Assembly: GCF_037327425.1 (NCBI RefSeq)
Contig: NZ_CP147846.1
Location: 2,914,001-2,978,000 of the forward strand
Reading direction: 5' to 3'
Origin: Rhodococcus sovatensis
GTDB taxonomy: Bacteria > Actinomycetota > Actinomycetes > Mycobacteriales > Mycobacteriaceae
Length of the DNA: 64,000 bases
The notes under the pieces are model-generated. The model had not been told where the DNA came from, made no database searches, and saw only the letters and a program-made list of their open reading frames with translations. Numbering within the stretch: position 1 is the stretch's first letter; the number at the start of each line of letters is the position of its first letter. This document shows, in pieces, positions 63,922 through 64,000 of the stretch. The position numbers were made by a program, and so were the translations under genes.

Positions 63922-64000
63922 CTACCAGACGTAGGCGAGGACTTCTCCGCCCACACCCTGCTTGGCCGCCTGACGCTCTGTGAGCAAACCGGTGGACGTG
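63922..64000 (-). CDS. rpsH: 30S ribosomal protein S8, partial
   Basis: Only the last 25 codons are present; the gene runs off the right edge. The visible part (STGLLTERQAAKQGVGGEVL, then AYVW and a stop at 63922-63924) is the conserved S8 C-terminus. It continues the spc-type ribosomal order. Confidence 0.93.
   Translation of the reverse strand, partial: TSTGLLTERQAAKQGVGGEVLAYVW

Overview
The window comes from a high-GC actinobacterium of the order Corynebacteriales (Mycobacteriales), most like Rhodococcus. The evidence is gene order. guaA, a choD-type oxidase, guaB3, guaB2, a DUF5319 protein, rsdA-sigD, whiB, groEL1-groES, tsaD-rimI-tsaB-tsaE, alr, nnrD, glmS, glmM-rpsI-rplM, an ESX-4 type VII secretion locus, truA and the rplQ-to-rpsH ribosomal cluster follow the order I remember from Mycobacterium tuberculosis (about Rv3396c to Rv3460c and beyond). 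EccE beside ESX-4 and the particular accessory genes suit Rhodococcus better than Mycobacterium. The species assignment is inference. I see no tRNA, rRNA or CRISPR array.

Layout. 1-4.3 kb: the edge of a YqeB-like membrane protein, then an envelope-stress-type module (LuxR-type response regulator, histidine kinase with a PspC domain, and a divergent PspC/LiaF-like protein with a small membrane protein). 4.3-11.5 kb: guanine nucleotide synthesis (guaA, guaB3, guaB2) interrupted by a cholesterol-oxidase-like flavoprotein. 11.6-15.3 kb: sigma D with its membrane anti-sigma factor, a conserved helical-repeat protein, a long non-coding region and whiB. 15.4-20.1 kb: groES-groEL1 under a CIRCE operator, a potassium-channel-like protein and a membrane-anchored Hsp70-like protein. 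20.1-28.8 kb: a tightly overlapped minus-strand run tsaD-rimI-tsaB-tsaE-hydrolase-alr, then nnrD and glmS. 28.8-33.3 kb: an inactive-looking alpha/beta hydrolase, an EspC-like/effector-like type VII operon and an F420-type oxidoreductase. 33.3-36.3 kb: glmM, rpsI, rplM and a DksA/TraR zinc-finger gene. 36.4-53.1 kb: the ESX-4 locus (esxT-like, esxU-like, Rv3446c-like protein, eccC, eccD, mycP, eccB, eccE). 53.1-64 kb: an FMN reductase, truA, and rplQ-rpoA-rpsD-rpsK-rpsM-rpmJ-infA-map-adk-secY-rplO-rpmD-rpsE-rplR-rplF-rpsH.

The most striking observation is that eccC, the motor ATPase gene of ESX-4, is cut by a complete IS21-family element (39590-42248). The element has 26-bp imperfect terminal inverted repeats and a 7-bp target duplication. 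Removing it together with one duplication copy restores a single 1337-codon frame. The break lies between the second and third ATPase domains, so this strain probably lacks a working ESX-4 motor while keeping all the other components and candidate substrates. Other notable points are a terminator lying inside the apparent 5' end of truA, a hydrolase-fold protein without its nucleophile, two Hsp70/actin-fold-like membrane proteins, a CIRCE site with an extra half-site, and short tandem repeats between nnrD and glmS.
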